A stretch of DNA of 32,536 nucleotides. It comes from JAVZCJ01 sp964532175. Its GTDB lineage: Archaea; Thermoproteota; Nitrososphaeria_A; Caldarchaeales; JAVZCJ01. The notes under the pieces were generated by a model that did no database searches, had not been told where the DNA came from, and was given only the letters and a program-made list of their open reading frames with translations. Shown here piece by piece: positions 8,405 to 16,626 of the stretch (positions are counted from its first letter, which is position 1; each line of letters starts with the position of its first letter). A program made the position numbers and the translations under genes. Location: NCBI GenBank assembly GCA_964532175.1, contig CAZHGP010000012.1, positions 1 through 32,536 on the forward strand, written 5' to 3'.

Positions 8405-9521
8405 TTTTATCACATTCTTCAACAGCATTTTTTATAAGCAATTCCATATCATCAAAATACTTTATTCCAGCCATTTTTAATATTTTTTTAGCATTTTCTT
8501 CATTTTCTCCAATTAATCTAACATACAATCTTGGAAGATTTAGTTTTTCCTTAGCTAAAATTATTCCTTCAGCTATCTCATCACATTTAGTCATTCCACC
8601 AAAAACATTTATTATTATACATTTCAAATTTTTCATACTTGATAATTTCTCAAGAGCTTTAAAAGTAGCTTCAGGGTTTGCTCCACCACCTAAATCATAA
8701 AAATTTGCAGGTTTTCCTCCAAAAAGGTTTATTAAATCAAGAGTTGCCATAACTATTCCAGCACCATTTCCTATAACTCCAATATTACCCTCAAGTTCTA
8801 CAAAATTCTCTCTTTCCTTAGGAATGTAATTCACTCTATTATCAATTAAATATTTTGAAAGATTATTAGCAATTTCTTTTTTAATAATTAATGCATCATC
8901 ATCTATTACTATTCTTGCATCAATTGCAATTAATTCTCCTTTAGTAGATAATGCTAAAGGATTTAATTCAATAATTTCTGCATTAAATTCTTTAAAAACA
9001 AGCCATAATTTTCTTAAAATTTCTTTAAATTCTTCAAGTGTTCTTCCTTTTAAAAACTCTATAAAAGGGATTCTATTTAAAGAAGAATCATTTAAACCTT
9101 CTTTATAAGAAAATTTAAAGAATTGTATTTCTTCTTTCCTTCTCTCAATATCTATTCCTCCATAACTTGAAAATAATAGAATTGGAGAACTTATACTCCA
9201 ATCAATAGTAATAGCTATAAAAAACTCTTTTTCTATATCTATTTTTTCTTCAATTAATATATTCCTTATAGTAATATTATTTATTTTTTTATTAATCATT
9301 TCTTTAATTAATTCGATAAGTTCTTTTTCATTATTTGCTAAAGCAATACCGCCTATTTTAGCTCTTTCTTTTAATGGTAATTGAGCTTTTAAAAAAATAG
9401 GATATTTTATTTTTTTAGAAATTTTTAAACAATCTTCAATAGAATTTATTAAAAAGCCCTTAGGTATTTTAATTCCATAATCATTTATGATTTTCTTTGA
9501 TTCATATTCAAGCAATAACAA
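8385..9521 (-). CDS. sucC: Succinyl-CoA synthetase (ADP-forming), beta subunit
   Basis: This is the nucleotide-binding partner of sucD, 378 residues. It has an ATP-grasp N-terminal half beginning LLEYESKKIINDYGI, the ELNPLALS metal-binding stretch, and a C-terminal ligase domain with GNGAGIVMATLD, NFYDLGGGA and NVFGGMTKCDEIAEGI. All three motifs are standard for the family. The start is TTG: the one at 9521 aligns best with the usual spacing before the Glu-Tyr-Glu segment, while a second TTG at 9515 lies at a better distance from the AAGGA site. The gene leads a two-gene operon with sucD. The pair would serve the citric-acid cycle or substrate-level ATP formation; neighbouring genes do not decide the direction. 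Confidence 0.95.
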   Translation of the reverse strand: MLLLEYESKKIINDYGIKIPKGFLINSIEDCLKISKKIKYPIFLKAQLPLKERAKIGGIALANNEKELIELIKEMINKKINNITIRNILIEEKIDIEKEFFIAITIDWSISSPILLFSSYGGIDIERRKEEIQFFKFSYKEGLNDSSLNRIPFIEFLKGRTLEEFKEILRKLWLVFKEFNAEIIELNPLALSTKGELIAIDARIVIDDDALIIKKEIANNLSKYLIDNRVNYIPKERENFVELEGNIGVIGNGAGIVMATLDLINLFGGKPANFYDLGGGANPEATFKALEKLSSMKNLKCIIINVFGGMTKCDEIAEGIILAKEKLNLPRLYVRLIGENEENAKKILKMAGIKYFDDMELLIKNAVEECDKNADIDK

Positions 9522-9683
9522 TTCCTTTTCATTAAATATTTCCTTTTTATAAATATTTATAAAATTTTTATTTTTTTAAAAATAAATTAATAGATTAAGT
9601 TTATTTTAAACTAAAAAAATTTACTTATTTATTAAAAGATTCTTTTCCTTAAAATAAATAAATTATTTTTTTAAGTATAATGA

Positions 9684-9700
9684 AAAATCTATTTATACTA
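9684..9700 (+). promoter_or_regulatory. Putative archaeal promoter (BRE/TATA) of the Alba gene
   Basis: An A-rich BRE-like stretch (AAAAAT) followed by the TATA-like ATTTATAC at 9691-9698 lies about 70 bases before the Alba start. Transcription would begin near 9720, leaving a leader that carries the GAGGAACG ribosome binding site. In such an AT-rich genome this is only a suggestion. Confidence 0.35.
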
Positions 9701-9764
9701 GTTTATCATCTTAAAAAATACTTTAATTAGGAATAAAGGAAAAGAAAAGCGAGGAACGATAATA

Positions 9765-10046
9765 ATGTCTGAAAAAACTGCTACTGTATTAATAGGTAAA
9801 AAGCCTTTAATGAATTATGTATTAGCTTGTTTTACAGCAATACAATCTGGAACAAATGAATTAACAATAAAAGCTAGAGGAAAAGCAATTAGTAGGGCTG
9901 TTGATGTAGTACAAATTCTTCAAAGAAGGTTCTTCAATGATTTACAAGTGAAAGACATAAAAATTGGTACTGAGCAATTAACTGGAGAAAATAATGTTAC
10001 AGTAAATGTAAGTACTATAGAGATAAACGTAACACGCAAAAAGTAA
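9765..10046 (+). CDS. albA: DNA/RNA-binding protein Alba
   Basis: Alba is an abundant archaeal chromatin and RNA-binding protein that acts as a dimer coating nucleic acid. The protein of 93 residues matches the family in length and sequence. VLIGKKPLMNYVLA holds the lysine pair K12/K13, equivalent to the acetylation-regulated lysines of Sulfolobus Alba. IKARGKAISRAVDV is the conserved RNA/DNA-contact helix, and a beta-hairpin of charged residues precedes the C-terminal strand. The ATG is preceded by a good GAGGA site. The following gene starts over 100 bases later, so Alba may be monocistronic. The stretch between holds a possible RNA structure. Confidence 0.97.
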   Translation: MSEKTATVLIGKKPLMNYVLACFTAIQSGTNELTIKARGKAISRAVDVVQILQRRFFNDLQVKDIKIGTEQLTGENNVTVNVSTIEINVTRKK

Positions 10047-10085
10047 GCAACATTAACGTAAAAACAGAAAAGATACAACGAGTAC

Positions 10086-10132
10086 GCTATAGCAAGCTAA
10101 AAACTTGAATCTTCCTTAGTTTAGAGTAGCTT
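10086..10132 (+). other. Possible structured RNA segment after the Alba gene
   Basis: The 113 bases between Alba and the next start are less AT-rich than other spacers. They contain the palindrome GCTATAGC (10086-10093). They also contain the pair AAGCTA (10094-10099) / TAGCTT (10127-10132), with an inner AAAC/GTTT pairing. A hairpin in the 3' untranslated region, a leader for the next gene, or chance are all possible. Confidence 0.3.
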
Positions 10133-10159
10133 AAAGTATGAAATTTGGTGAAAATAAAA

Positions 10160-10744
10160 ATGGAAACTCCTATATGTTTATTTTGTTTAAGGAGTGGTGT
10201 TTTATGTCCTAAATGTAAAGAGAAAGTAATAAGTGGAGAAATTTCTCAATTAGATATAAATATTATGCGTCTTCTTTTAGAAGAAGAAAAAGATTTTCCA
10301 ATACTTCAATCATATTCATTTATAAAAGCAATAGAAATAAATTCTATTATCGTAATTGTTTTTAATGAAGGTTCTTTATCAAATACTTCTTTAAGAATAA
10401 TTTCTAAACTTGGAAAGTCTTTAGAAAGTAAAATTGGTAAAAAAATAAGATTTATAGAGAATATAGCAGATGAAAGGAAATTTATTGAAAAAATTGTTTT
10501 TCCAGCTAGAGTAATAACAATTAATAAAATTTGGCTTCCTGATGGAAGCATTGAAAGTAGAGTAATATTAGATAATTTAAAGAATCTTAAAATTCCAAAA
10601 GAAGCCATTATTACCATAGCTGAAAAAGTTAAAGGTTTATCTTTAAGAATAGATTCTGAAGAAAAAGGGACACCAATTATTATTAAGCTTAAACATGAAA
10701 AACAGAAAAAAATGGCTGAGAATACATCTATTATCCGAAGTTAA
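10160..10744 (+). CDS. Zinc-ribbon plus KH-domain protein (NusA-like)
   Basis: The first 20 residues carry a four-cysteine cluster, CLFC and CPKC, likely a zinc site. It is followed by a helical segment (ISQLDINIMRLLLEEEKDF) and a region resembling the KH domains of archaeal NusA-like proteins. A second KH-like part has the segment IGKKIRFIENIADERKFIEKI and a C-terminal strand/helix unit. The start is set at ATG 10160 because GGTGA, the archaeal Shine-Dalgarno core, lies at 10147-10151, eight bases ahead; TTG and GTG at 10145 and 10148 would overlap it. It stands before aspS. It probably binds RNA in transcription or RNA handling; the exact role is not known to me. Confidence 0.72.
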   Translation: METPICLFCLRSGVLCPKCKEKVISGEISQLDINIMRLLLEEEKDFPILQSYSFIKAIEINSIIVIVFNEGSLSNTSLRIISKLGKSLESKIGKKIRFIENIADERKFIEKIVFPARVITINKIWLPDGSIESRVILDNLKNLKIPKEAIITIAEKVKGLSLRIDSEEKGTPIIIKLKHEKQKKMAENTSIIRS

Positions 10745-10882
10745 TATCCTAAATTTTAAGATTCACTCTAAAAATTTTGTATTCTTTATTTAGAATTAAC
10801 AAAACCTTATTCTTTTAAAATTATTTAAAGAAATGTTAAGCTAAATAATTATAAAGCTTTAGAGAAGCGTCAATTATTTTTT

Positions 10883-10900
10883 AAATTTTTATATTTAAAT
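10883..10900 (+). promoter_or_regulatory. Putative TATA promoter element of aspS
   Basis: A TTTTTATATTTAAAT stretch lies about 45 bases before the TTG start of aspS, with the GGGGAA ribosome binding site between them. The spacing would put transcription start near 10915. Background AT content makes this weak. Confidence 0.3.
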
Positions 10901-10936
10901 AAAACTTTTAGAATAGAAATAATTGGGGAAAATAAT

Positions 10937-12229
10937 TTGGAAAGAACATATGCATCAGAGGTAGCTAATATTGAAGAAGGTAAACGTGTTAAATTGATTG
11001 GTTGGGTTCATGAAATAAGGGATTTAGGTGGAATAAAATTCATACTTCTTAGAGATAAAAGTGGAATTTGTCAAGTAACTATAAAAAAGAAAGATGTAAA
11101 AGAAGAAGTACTCAAAAAAGTTGAAAAAATAAGATCAGAATATGTTATTTCGATTGAGGGGATTGTTTCAATAAATGATAAAGTTAAAGGTGGAGCAGAA
11201 GTATTATTAGAAGATATAAATATAATTTCAGAAGCAAAACAACCATTACCATATGATATTGTTGGAAAAGTTAAAGCAAATCTTGATACAAGATTAAATT
11301 ATAGAATACTTGATTTAAGGAAATTGGAAAATAGAGCAATATTCATAATAGGAAATGTTGCATTAAATGAAATTAGGAATTTTTTAATAAAAGAAGGGTT
11401 TATAGAAGTTAGAACCCCGAGAATTATATCTACTGCTACTGAAGGAGGAGCTGCACTTTTTACAATTAATTATTTTAATAAAATAGCATTTTTAGCACAA
11501 AGTCCGCAATTATATAAAGAAGAATTAACAACTGTTTTCGAAAAAGTATTTGAAATAGGGCCATTTTTTAGAGCTGAAGAATCTCATACTACAAGACATC
11601 TTAGTGAATTTACTTCAATAGATATTGAAGCAGCATTTTATAAAAAGGAAGATGTTATGGAATTATTAGAAAGGATGATTAAAGAAGTTATAGATAAGGT
11701 TTCTCAGAAATGTAAAGAAGAATTAAAAATATTGAATATTAATCTTGAATCTATAAAACTGCCTATATTAAGAATAACATATGATGAAGCAATATCAAAA
11801 ATTCAAGAAGCTAATATAAAAATTAATTGGGGAGAAGATTTCTCAATTGAGCATTTAAGATATCTTGGAAAAATTTATCCAACATGGTATTTTATAACAG
11901 ATTTTCCTACAATTTCTAAACCATTCTATATTCAACCAAATCCATTAAACGAAAAAATATGTGAGTCTTTTGATTTAATGTATAAATGGATTGAAATTGC
12001 ATCCGGTGGGCAAAGGATTTCAAATAAAAATCTTCTTATTTCAAGATTAGAAGAACAAAAATTAAATCCAGAATCTTTCAAGCATCATTTAGAAATTTAT
12101 GATTATGGAATGCCTCCACATTCAGGATGGGCTATTGGATTTGAAAGATTACTTATGGTTTTAACAGGTAAGAAAAATATTAGAGAAGTTTGTTTATTTC
12201 CACGAGATAAATTTAGGCTTATCCCATAA
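10937..12229 (+). CDS. aspS: Aspartyl-tRNA synthetase, archaeal type
   Basis: Class IIb synthetase that charges tRNA with aspartate. The N-terminal OB-fold anticodon domain (to about residue 105) contains GWVHEIRDLGGIKF. The catalytic domain has motif 2 (FRAEESHTTRHLSEF) and motif 3 (GWAIGFERLLM), and the protein ends FPRDKFRLIP as in archaeal and eukaryotic enzymes. Its 430 residues are normal for the short archaeal form. Position H25 is a Trp in the tRNA-Asp-specific enzyme of Thermococcus, and His there marks enzymes that also charge tRNA-Asn. The Lys that also marks specific enzymes appears to be kept, so specificity is uncertain. The start is TTG at 10937 after a GGGGAA site. Confidence 0.96.
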   Translation: MERTYASEVANIEEGKRVKLIGWVHEIRDLGGIKFILLRDKSGICQVTIKKKDVKEEVLKKVEKIRSEYVISIEGIVSINDKVKGGAEVLLEDINIISEAKQPLPYDIVGKVKANLDTRLNYRILDLRKLENRAIFIIGNVALNEIRNFLIKEGFIEVRTPRIISTATEGGAALFTINYFNKIAFLAQSPQLYKEELTTVFEKVFEIGPFFRAEESHTTRHLSEFTSIDIEAAFYKKEDVMELLERMIKEVIDKVSQKCKEELKILNINLESIKLPILRITYDEAISKIQEANIKINWGEDFSIEHLRYLGKIYPTWYFITDFPTISKPFYIQPNPLNEKICESFDLMYKWIEIASGGQRISNKNLLISRLEEQKLNPESFKHHLEIYDYGMPPHSGWAIGFERLLMVLTGKKNIREVCLFPRDKFRLIP

Positions 12230-12246
12230 TTTTTAATGAATTAAAA

Positions 12247-12900
12247 ATGAGCTTAAAGGAAAATAGAATATATGTAATATTTGGAGAAGAAGATTTAAAG
12301 TTAGAAGTACCTCCATTTTTCTTAAATCCAGAAAAAAGGAGTTTTAAAAGTATTTTAATTAGAAGGAGAAATCAAGAAGGGGCACTTTTTTATATTCTTG
12401 TTACACATAAAAAACAAATAGAAAAACTTTTTCTACTTAAGAAAATTCATCCAGATATATATATTCCTGAAGAATTTAAAAATATTCCATTACAAGAAAT
12501 TACTACAGAGGAAGAAGAAAAATTCATAAAATCTATTAAAGAATTAGAAAGAGAATGGGAATATAAAGGAAATGGCATATGGTTTAAAAAATTTGGTGAA
12601 TGTATCATGTATATGGTATTAATTCTTAAGAAAAATGGATGGAGTATTAGACCAGCTGTATCTAAAATTGGCATATCAGGTTATGGAGTTGAAATACCAA
12701 TAGATTCTAATAAGAAAATAGATTTTGAGAAAGAAGTGAAAAAAGAAGAAATAGAAGAGATACATGATCATGTTTTTACTCTTCATTATCATTTAAGAGT
12801 AGAAAGCTTAGAAAGATATATAGAACTTGCTAAAAAATGGGACTATTATCTTTCAGAAGACGCTATTTGGCCACCCCTATTTGATATAAAGATGCTTTAG
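12247..12900 (+). CDS. Conserved-looking protein of unknown function with an HDH-x4-HYH cluster
   Basis: I do not recognise this protein of 217 residues. It starts 17 bases after aspS and ends two bases before the convergent truD stop. It has no signal peptide or membrane segment. The N-terminal 60 residues look like mixed strands with many basic residues (SILIRRRNQEG). A central acidic helix (TTEEEEKFIKSIKELEREWEY) follows, then a Gly-containing strand region (GISGYGVEI). A His cluster, H173, H175, H180 and H182, could bind a metal. The C-terminus is rich in Trp and acidic residues. Codon use is like its neighbours. Position suggests co-transcription with aspS, which hints at but does not prove a translation link. 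Confidence 0.75.
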   Translation: MSLKENRIYVIFGEEDLKLEVPPFFLNPEKRSFKSILIRRRNQEGALFYILVTHKKQIEKLFLLKKIHPDIYIPEEFKNIPLQEITTEEEEKFIKSIKELEREWEYKGNGIWFKKFGECIMYMVLILKKNGWSIRPAVSKIGISGYGVEIPIDSNKKIDFEKEVKKEEIEEIHDHVFTLHYHLRVESLERYIELAKKWDYYLSEDAIWPPLFDIKML

Positions 12901-12902
12901 TT

Positions 12903-14287
12903 TTAATTAATAATTGACAAACCATAATAAGTTAATGGATTTGAATTTTTCATAATATCTCTTAAAACTATTATTGCAAAAACTCCACTAGGCAATTTCA
13001 TAGAAATTTTTATTACCTCTTCATTTTTATTAAATTCTTTCTCTGAAAAAATTTCAAAATTTTTAATTCTTAAAGCTCTATAACTTCCAGGAAAACTTAT
13101 TTCTGGTATTTCTTTAATTATAAAATCTTTTATATCGATTTCTTCTTCTAGCATTATTTCACGTATTATTTGTCCTTTTATATTTTCTGGCATTTTTATT
13201 TTATATCCTAAAACAGGTAATACTATAATTGCTCTACCTTTAGAAACATAATTCCCTAAAAGATTTAAATTATATGCTCTAGCCCTCAAAATTTTTCCAG
13301 TAGGTTTATTATATTGATCAAGCATTAATACTAAATCTCCATTCATTATTTTAGAAGTATCAATCTCATACTCGTACATTCTAGAAATAGTTTTATTAAA
13401 AATTAATGAAGAGTATGATTGAATAAATAATTTTCTAAGTTTAAGAGGTAAAGCTCTAAAACATTTTATATAATTTTCTTCTTTAGCAAGTAGATAAAGC
13501 ATGCGTCTTTCATATAAGAGTCTTTTAGGGAAAATATTAAGAGATTCTTTAAAATTCCAAGTATTGGATAGCATTTTTCTAGCTTCAAATGCATCTTTTT
13601 CTTCAAGCTTTGAATGTGCTGCTAAAAAATATTTTATAGCTCTTTCAAAATCATTTTTTAGAAAATATTTTCCAACTATATGATTTATAGGTCTTTTAAC
13701 ACCAAATCTTTGATATCCATAATAATTTAAAATTCCATATTCTTTTATTTCTTTAATTATTTGATTACATATATTAAATGCATCATCCAATGAAATCTTA
13801 ATTTTCCTTATTATTATATTAAATGAATTATATAATAAATCTAATGAAGAAATTTTCCTATTTACGTATCTTATTGGATAAATATTTATTCTTGGATGCT
13901 TGAAAGAATTTATTCTTTCAAATAAATATACACTTTTAATTGGAATTGTAATAAATTGCATTGATATTGCTCTTTTATCTTTTATTCCACAAAATCCTAT
14001 ATCGCTAGGTTTTATTTTAAGCTCTTTAGAAAGAATAGAAGTTATAAAAAAAAGTCTATATTAATTTTCTTAAGCATGCATAATAAATAGTTTCCTTGAC
14101 CATGTATCTTTTCTATTATTTTACCATCATATTCTTTAGCAGATAATCCATTTGTTAATATTTCGTATACTTCAAAATCTTCAGGATAATATTTTAAAAC
14201 TCCGCCTATGCCATTGATACTTGTAGAATAGTATTTTAATCCTATCGTTTCATTTATATTTTCAGTTTCTATATAATAATCATTCAT
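12903..14287 (-). pseudogene. truD: tRNA pseudouridine synthase TruD, broken by one frameshift in an A8 run
   Basis: TruD makes pseudouridine at position 13 of tRNAs. The N-terminal part is read from ATG 14287, behind a GGGGGAT site, to a stop at 14042-14044 and includes IGLKYYSTSINGIGG. The rest lies in another frame, down to the stop at 12903. The break is at an eight-A run (14046-14053 on the plus strand). With one extra base, or two fewer, the frame continues through GFCGIKDKRAIS, the catalytic motif, whose Asp codon is 13977-13979. Repaired, the protein would be about 461 residues, normal for archaea. A separate protein from ATG 13961 would lack the catalytic Asp. A homopolymer sequencing error is most likely; true decay or frameshifting during expression are alternatives. 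Confidence 0.88.
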
Positions 14288-14373
14288 TTTTATCCCCCAA
14301 TATCAATTATTTATCATAATAAAAAATAAAAAAATAAGTAATTTATCGTTAAAGAGGATGTATGGATTAATGA

Positions 14374-14553
14374 TTAAAGATCGCAACCTCTTACTGTCTT
14401 TCGGCCATTCGCTTTTGCTCTTTCAATAGCATTTTTTACTTCTTTTTCAACTACTTCATTAAGCTTGTCCCAAAAATCTTCTGATGCTCTCATTTCTCCA
14501 AGAAGATCTCTAACGCTAGATTTTACTACTAAAGATTTCTTTTCTTCTGACAT
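14374..14553 (-). CDS. Short histone-fold protein
   Basis: A 59-residue basic/acidic protein starts MSEEKKSLVVKSSVRDLL and ends with NGRKTVRGCDL. The pattern of a short helix, a long central helix (SEDFWDKLNEVVEKEVKNAIERAKA) broken here only by composition, and the R-K-T-V-x-x-x-D-L ending is the second half of the histone fold, as in archaeal histones and the related small crenarchaeal proteins. The start ATG 14553 is preceded by GTGAAG; the stop TAA is at 14374-14376. It lies between truD and pth2 on the same strand. It may bind DNA as a dimer, next to Alba as second chromatin protein, or act in a transcription-factor-like way; function is inferred from fold only. Confidence 0.78.
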   Translation of the reverse strand: MSEEKKSLVVKSSVRDLLGEMRASEDFWDKLNEVVEKEVKNAIERAKANGRKTVRGCDL

Positions 14554-14710
14554 TATTCTTCACTAAAAAAACTTTGTTTAGAAAGTATTTAAGTTTTATG
14601 CTAATTTAAAAGCTTTTGAATTGGACAAAAATATTACAAAATTTATTTATTTTTTAATAAATTATATTAGAATTTCAAATATACATATAAAAAAGAATTC
14701 TAAATTAAAG

Positions 14711-15067
14711 TTATTTCAATAATTTAAGACTTCCAGTAATTTTATTAATTTTTGTTTCTTCTTCAGGCCCTAATCCTAAACAAGTAACGGTAGGCTTAGA
14801 AAATTCCGTAAGTCCAGCATCTATTACTAAAAAATTAGGAATATTCATTTTTTTAGCTTTTTCTTCAAGCTTTAATAATTCTTCTAAATTATCAACTTCA
14901 ACTACAATTTTTTTTGCACCATTCTCTTCCCATTTTTCAATAATTTTCTTATCACATAATTTATAAGATCCTATTGCCGCATGTGCAACTTGAACAGCCA
15001 ATTTACCTATGCTCATATTAATGTCTTTCCTAACAACTATAACTTGCTTATAGGATTCCATGCTCAT
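14711..15067 (-). CDS. pth2: Peptidyl-tRNA hydrolase, Pth2 type
   Basis: Releases tRNA from stalled peptidyl-tRNA in the cytoplasm. The protein of 118 residues is full length and shows family features: an initial strand YKQVIVVRKDINMSIGKLA, the helix QVAHAAIGSY with the conserved His, and the C-terminal VIDAGLTEFSKPTVTCLGLGP. The start at 15067 leaves only a few bases to the AAAGGGA site; the Met two codons later (15061) has better spacing and is equally possible. It runs in the same direction as the histone-fold gene and truD, about 150 bases upstream of them. Pth2 and TruD are often neighbours in archaea. Confidence 0.96.
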   Translation of the reverse strand: MSMESYKQVIVVRKDINMSIGKLAVQVAHAAIGSYKLCDKKIIEKWEENGAKKIVVEVDNLEELLKLEEKAKKMNIPNFLVIDAGLTEFSKPTVTCLGLGPEEETKINKITGSLKLLK

Positions 15068-15222
15068 TTCCCTTTATAATTTTTTATAAGAAACTGTTTT
15101 AAGAAATTATTAAAGAATAATATGAAAAACTAATACTTAACTATTTTCATTATCTTATGCTCTTTTTTATATTAAAAAAAGAGAGAAGAATATTTAATTA
15201 AGTAAAATGAAATAATATTTTA

Positions 15223-16035
15223 ATGATTAAAATGTTTAAACAAAAACCAATCATAGCTTTATTAACAGATTTTGGTTATGAAGATCCTTATGTTTCAGAA
15301 ATGAAAGCAGTAATTCTTTCTATTGAAAGAAATGCTGAAATAATTGATATTTCTCACTCTATTCCAAGTTATGATATTTACATAGGAGCTTTTATTTTAT
15401 CATTGGTTGCACCATATTTTCCAAGAAACACAATTTTTGTAGCAGTAGTAGATCCAACAGTAGGCTTAAAAAGAAAACCAATTATTATAGAAACAAAAGA
15501 AAAAATTTTTATTGGACCTGATAATGGTTTATTAGCACTTGCTGCTGAAAAAATTGGAATAAAAAATGTTTATGAAATTTCTGAAAAAATCTTACCTAAA
15601 AGAGAAACAGAAACTTTTCATGGAAGAGATATTTTTAGTGTAATTGCAGGATATTTAGCAAAAGGGATCAAACCCTCTAAATTAGGAGTAAAAATTGATA
15701 AAATCGTTAGAATCCAAGAAGAAAAAGCCTTAATCGAGAAAAATAAAATTATAGCTAAAGTTTTATACATAGATAAATTTGGGAATATTATAACAAATAT
15801 TACAAGAAAAGATATAGATAGATTATACTCGCCTAATAATATTTATAAAGTTATACTTAAAAAGAAAACTATAGAGGTACCTTTAAAAAATTTTTATTCA
15901 GAAGTGCCTGAAAATTCTCCTTTATTAGTTTTTGGAGGAACAGGTTTTCTTGAAATATCAATAAATCTTGGAAATGCCTCTAAAACTTTTGGAATAAATA
16001 TAGGAGATAAAATAGAAATACATTCGATTACTTAA
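15223..16035 (+). CDS. SAM hydroxide adenosyltransferase (DUF62 family)
   Basis: This family splits S-adenosylmethionine with water to adenosine and methionine; relatives are SAM-dependent fluorinases and chlorinases. The protein has 270 residues. The N-terminal LLTDFGYEDPY carries the substrate Asp. The residues expected to activate water are D77 (VVDPTVG), R84 and H133 (FHGRDIF); all are present. The usual DPGVG reads DPTVG here. The region near residue 100 is GPDNGLLALAAE. No halogenase-specific loop is visible, so hydrolysis is expected. Starts at ATG 15223 and at ATG 15232 are both possible; no clear ribosome binding site is visible. The stop codon overlaps the end of the opposite nadM gene by four bases. 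Confidence 0.93.
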   Translation: MIKMFKQKPIIALLTDFGYEDPYVSEMKAVILSIERNAEIIDISHSIPSYDIYIGAFILSLVAPYFPRNTIFVAVVDPTVGLKRKPIIIETKEKIFIGPDNGLLALAAEKIGIKNVYEISEKILPKRETETFHGRDIFSVIAGYLAKGIKPSKLGVKIDKIVRIQEEKALIEKNKIIAKVLYIDKFGNIITNITRKDIDRLYSPNNIYKVILKKKTIEVPLKNFYSEVPENSPLLVFGGTGFLEISINLGNASKTFGINIGDKIEIHSIT

Positions 16036-16562
16036 ACTATATCTTTTTTAAATAATTCTCTTAATCTTTGATCCCCTTTAATATCTTTAATAAATTTTGC
16101 AACAGAAGGTGGTACTAATTCTTCCCAAGGTTCATTTGAAATAATTCTTCTTCTTACTTCAGTTGCTGAAAATTTTTTTCTATCAAAAAGAGGTATTTCA
16201 CGCACTTTAAAACCATTTTCTTCAAACAGTATTTTTACTAATGAATTATTTGTGTATACAATTGAAAATCTAGGACATAAAGATTTTAAATGAGCTACCC
16301 ATATAGAATGTGTACCAACATCTGGAATAGCTATTATCCAAAATCTTTTAGCATCTATACTATTTTCTTCAAGAGCTAATCTAATCATATCCATTCTTTC
16401 ACCAGCAGTAAATGGATTCTCTAATGTATGACTATATTGAGCACTGCCTACGGCAATTATTAATTCATCAACTTCATTTAGTATTTTCTTTATGCATTCT
16501 AAATGTCCTTTATGAAATGGTTGAAATTTACCTATATACAATGCTCTTATTTTATTTTTCAT
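16032..16562 (-). CDS. nadM: Nicotinamide-nucleotide adenylyltransferase, archaeal type
   Basis: Joins NMN and ATP to make NAD in the last step of NAD synthesis. The nucleotidyltransferase motif is GKFQPFHKGHLECI, with the HxGH histidines, near the N-terminus, and the second nucleotide motif is FSATEVRRRI near residue 140. Length and sequence fit archaeal NadM. The start is set at ATG 16562, giving MKNKIRALYIGKFQPFH; a TTG at 16574 would add four residues and has no ribosome binding site. The 3' end overlaps the DUF62 gene, which runs the other way, by four bases. It follows rtcA, 65 bases downstream on the same strand. Confidence 0.95.
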   Translation of the reverse strand: MKNKIRALYIGKFQPFHKGHLECIKKILNEVDELIIAVGSAQYSHTLENPFTAGERMDMIRLALEENSIDAKRFWIIAIPDVGTHSIWVAHLKSLCPRFSIVYTNNSLVKILFEENGFKVREIPLFDRKKFSATEVRRRIISNEPWEELVPPSVAKFIKDIKGDQRLRELFKKDIV

Positions 16563-16626
16563 ATACCAATTCAACTATAAATTAATTATTGCATAAAATT
16601 ACATAAATTTAAACATTTAATTAATA

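Noticed and set aside
12903..13961. Separate 352-residue protein from ATG 13961
   Set aside because: It is the C-terminal part of TruD; the catalytic Asp codon lies upstream of that ATG and the upstream frame joins the N-terminal part after one base shift.
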